From UBA6136 sp044351045 (GTDB lineage Bacteria; Pseudomonadota; Gammaproteobacteria; Methylococcales; Methylococcaceae), in the NCBI GenBank assembly GCA_044351045.1, contig JBILGM010000006.1, forward strand, positions 1-64,000: a stretch of DNA of 64,000 nt. Reading direction: 5' to 3'. Position numbers and translations under genes: made by a program. Positions 62,524 through 64,000 of this stretch are shown here, piece after piece. Numbering within the stretch: the first letter of the stretch is position 1; each line of letters opens with the position of its first letter. The notes beneath the pieces are model-generated. The model was not told the origin of the DNA and did no database searches. It saw nothing but the letters and a program-made list of their open reading frames with translations.

Positions 62524-64000
62524 CTAGTTGCGCTGCCAGCGCTCCAGTAGGGTGGATTGCGCCTCAAATGGGGGCGCATCGCTCGTTGCGCGGACATAGT
62601 GACCATCTGACTGCAGCAGCCAGGCCTGGGCATTGTCGCTCAGGCAGAATTCCAGCTCCTCGCGCACGCGGTCGGCCAGTTTGCGCGGTTCGATGGGGAA
62701 GCAGGCCTCGACCCGGCGGAACATGTTGCGTGGCAGAAAATCGGCGCTGGCGGCAAAGACCTCGGGGTTGCCATCGTTCTCAAAGAAGAACACACGACTG
62801 TGCTCCAGGAAACGGCCGATGATGGAGCGTACTTCGATGTTGTCCGAAACGCCCGGAATACCGGGGCGCAGACAGCAGATACCGCGCACGATCAGCTGGA
62901 TTTTGACGCCGGCCATCGAGGCCCGGTAAAGCGCCTGAATCAGTTGCGGTTCGGCCACCGCGTTGACCTTGACGATGATGCGCGCCGGTTTGCCGGCCTG
63001 GGCATGTTCCGCCTCGCGCTGGATCTTCTTGACCAAGGTCTGATGCAGACTGAACGGAGACTGCAACAGCTTGTGCAACTTGCCGATCTTGCCGAGACTG
63101 GTGAGCTGCAGGAACACCTTGCGGACGTCCTCGCCCAGTTCCTGATCGGCACTGAGCAGGCCGTAGTCCGTATACAGGCGTGCGGTGCTCAGGTGGTAAT
63201 TGCCGGTGCCGAGGTGGGTGTAGTAGCGCAGGGTCTTACCCTCCTGGCGCAGGATCAACAACATCTTGCCGTGTGTCTTGTAACCGACGATGCCATAAAC
63301 CACTTGGACACCGGCCTCTTGCAGGCGATTGGCCAGCGAGATATTGGCCTTCTCGTCAAACCGTGCACGCAACTCGACCACGACCGTCACTTCCTTACCG
63401 GCCTTGGCCGCTCTCAGTAGCGCATCAACAATGGGGGAGTTTGCGCCAGTGCGATAAAGCGTCTGCTTGATGGCCACGACATGCGGGTCGTTGCCGGCCT
63501 GGCGGATCAGCTCGATGATGGGCGCGAAGCTTTCATAGGGGTGATGCAGCAAGATATTACGTTTGCGCAGGGCTTCGAACAGGTCATGACCACCAGCCAA
63601 TTCTGCCGGGCCGCCCGCGCTGAACGGGGAATATTTGAGGTCGGGGCGATCAATCAGATCGTACACTTCACGAAGGCGTCCAAGATTGACCGGGCCATTG
63701 ACCTGATAGAAACGGTCACGGGTCAAGCCAAACTGGCTTAGCAAATAGTCGACAATTGCCGGCGGACAATGGTCGGTCGCCTCCAGTCGCACCTCATCGC
63801 CGTAATTGCGGCTGGTTAGTTCGCCCTCCAGCGCCCTCAGCAAATCGTCAATTTCCTCTTCGTCCAGATACATCTCGCTGTTGCGGGTGACGCGGAACTG
63901 GTAGAGATGCTTCACCTTCATCCCATGGAACATTTCCTTGCCGAAAGCGTGAATGATCGACGAGAGAAACACGAAATCGTATGGTCCGCCGCCGGTTTCG
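62524..64000 (-). CDS. ppk: Polyphosphate kinase 1, 5' part beyond the window
   Basis: The last 490 or so residues of Ppk1, which makes inorganic polyphosphate from ATP. The frame stays open to the right edge (GGGPYDFVFLSSIIHA continues upstream), so the N-terminal 200 residues are missing. Seen are YESFAPIIELIRQA, the AIKQTLYRTGANSPIV block, the catalytic His in YKTHGKMLLI, HLGTGNYHLSTARLYTDYGL and the second phospholipase-D-like domain (VKVNAVAEPQLIQALYRASMAG, RGICCLRPGIPGVSDNI). C-terminus is complete. Confidence 0.96.
   Translation of the reverse strand, partial: ETGGGPYDFVFLSSIIHAFGKEMFHGMKVKHLYQFRVTRNSEMYLDEEEIDDLLRALEGELTSRNYGDEVRLEATDHCPPAIVDYLLSQFGLTRDRFYQVNGPVNLGRLREVYDLIDRPDLKYSPFSAGGPAELAGGHDLFEALRKRNILLHHPYESFAPIIELIRQAGNDPHVVAIKQTLYRTGANSPIVDALLRAAKAGKEVTVVVELRARFDEKANISLANRLQEAGVQVVYGIVGYKTHGKMLLILRQEGKTLRYYTHLGTGNYHLSTARLYTDYGLLSADQELGEDVRKVFLQLTSLGKIGKLHKLLQSPFSLHQTLVKKIQREAEHAQAGKPARIIVKVNAVAEPQLIQALYRASMAGVKIQLIVRGICCLRPGIPGVSDNIEVRSIIGRFLEHSRVFFFENDGNPEVFAASADFLPRNMFRRVEACFPIEPRKLADRVREELEFCLSDNAQAWLLQSDGHYVRATSDAPPFEAQSTLLERWQRN

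Overview
The window is a 64 kb stretch of a gammaproteobacterial chromosome of about 55-58% GC (my estimate by eye), dense with housekeeping genes. The lineage is indicated by gene orders typical of Gammaproteobacteria (LysM-dprA-smg-topA facing def-fmt-rsmB; mutY-yggX; ffh facing a ypjD-like gene) and by E. coli-type IspB, YheS, AcnB, RdgC and YqiA. The aerobic gene content, a trio of the kind linked to PQQ-dependent alcohol oxidation, and a probable sterol-modification locus would fit an aerobic methylotroph or methanotroph (Methylococcales). That assignment is inference; no methane or methanol oxidation gene is present here.

Layout. 1-1375: end of an accessory segment at the 3' side of a tRNA-Pro gene, holding the right end of an IS256-family element and a SIR2-like gene that may be a defence effector. 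1376-7861 (minus): tRNA-Pro(CGG), ispB, topA, smg, a frameshifted dprA and a LysM gene. 7993-14825 (plus): a tightly overlapping chain def-fmt-rsmB-DUF4390-histidine kinase-NtrX-like regulator. 14875-18322 (minus): universal stress protein, membrane protein, YheS, YcxB-like protein. 18469-19755: iron storage, with two bacterioferritin paralogues around bfd. 20567-24561: a Rieske oxygenase and an SDR reductase facing a close homologue of eukaryotic DHCR24 (delta24-sterol reductase), read here as a sterol-modification locus and the most interesting part of the window. 24841-35822: envelope, translation and repair genes (yebE, YidB-OmpA fusion, amidase, yciH, fhs, ychJ, mutY, yggX, L,D-transpeptidase, rdgC). 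36052-38560: beta-propeller plus two-gene ABC transporter. 38560-42074: rfbBACD for dTDP-L-rhamnose. 42097-45621: dnaE. 45733-48834: lipoprotein, small membrane proteins, TMEM175-type channel, Nudix hydrolase. 48960-52044: a beta-carbonic anhydrase with an altered zinc ligand beside a SulP transporter carrying two universal-stress domains. 52224-54767: two exported papain-like hydrolases. 54952-64000: a small ORF, ffh, ypjD-like gene, FeS-type photolyase with its DUF2256 partner, a repeat-bearing gap, acnB and the 3' part of ppk.

Functional links visible here are: formylation, deformylation and 16S rRNA methylation coupled in one operon; iron storage and release (bfr/bfr/bfd) under a probable Fur site; rhamnose nucleotide-sugar supply; bicarbonate chemistry (carbonic anhydrase plus SulP); and a suggested sterol C-4/C-24 tailoring module. 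Start sites were chosen from Shine-Dalgarno sequences, ATGA-type overlaps and family N-termini, so several differ from the longest open frame.
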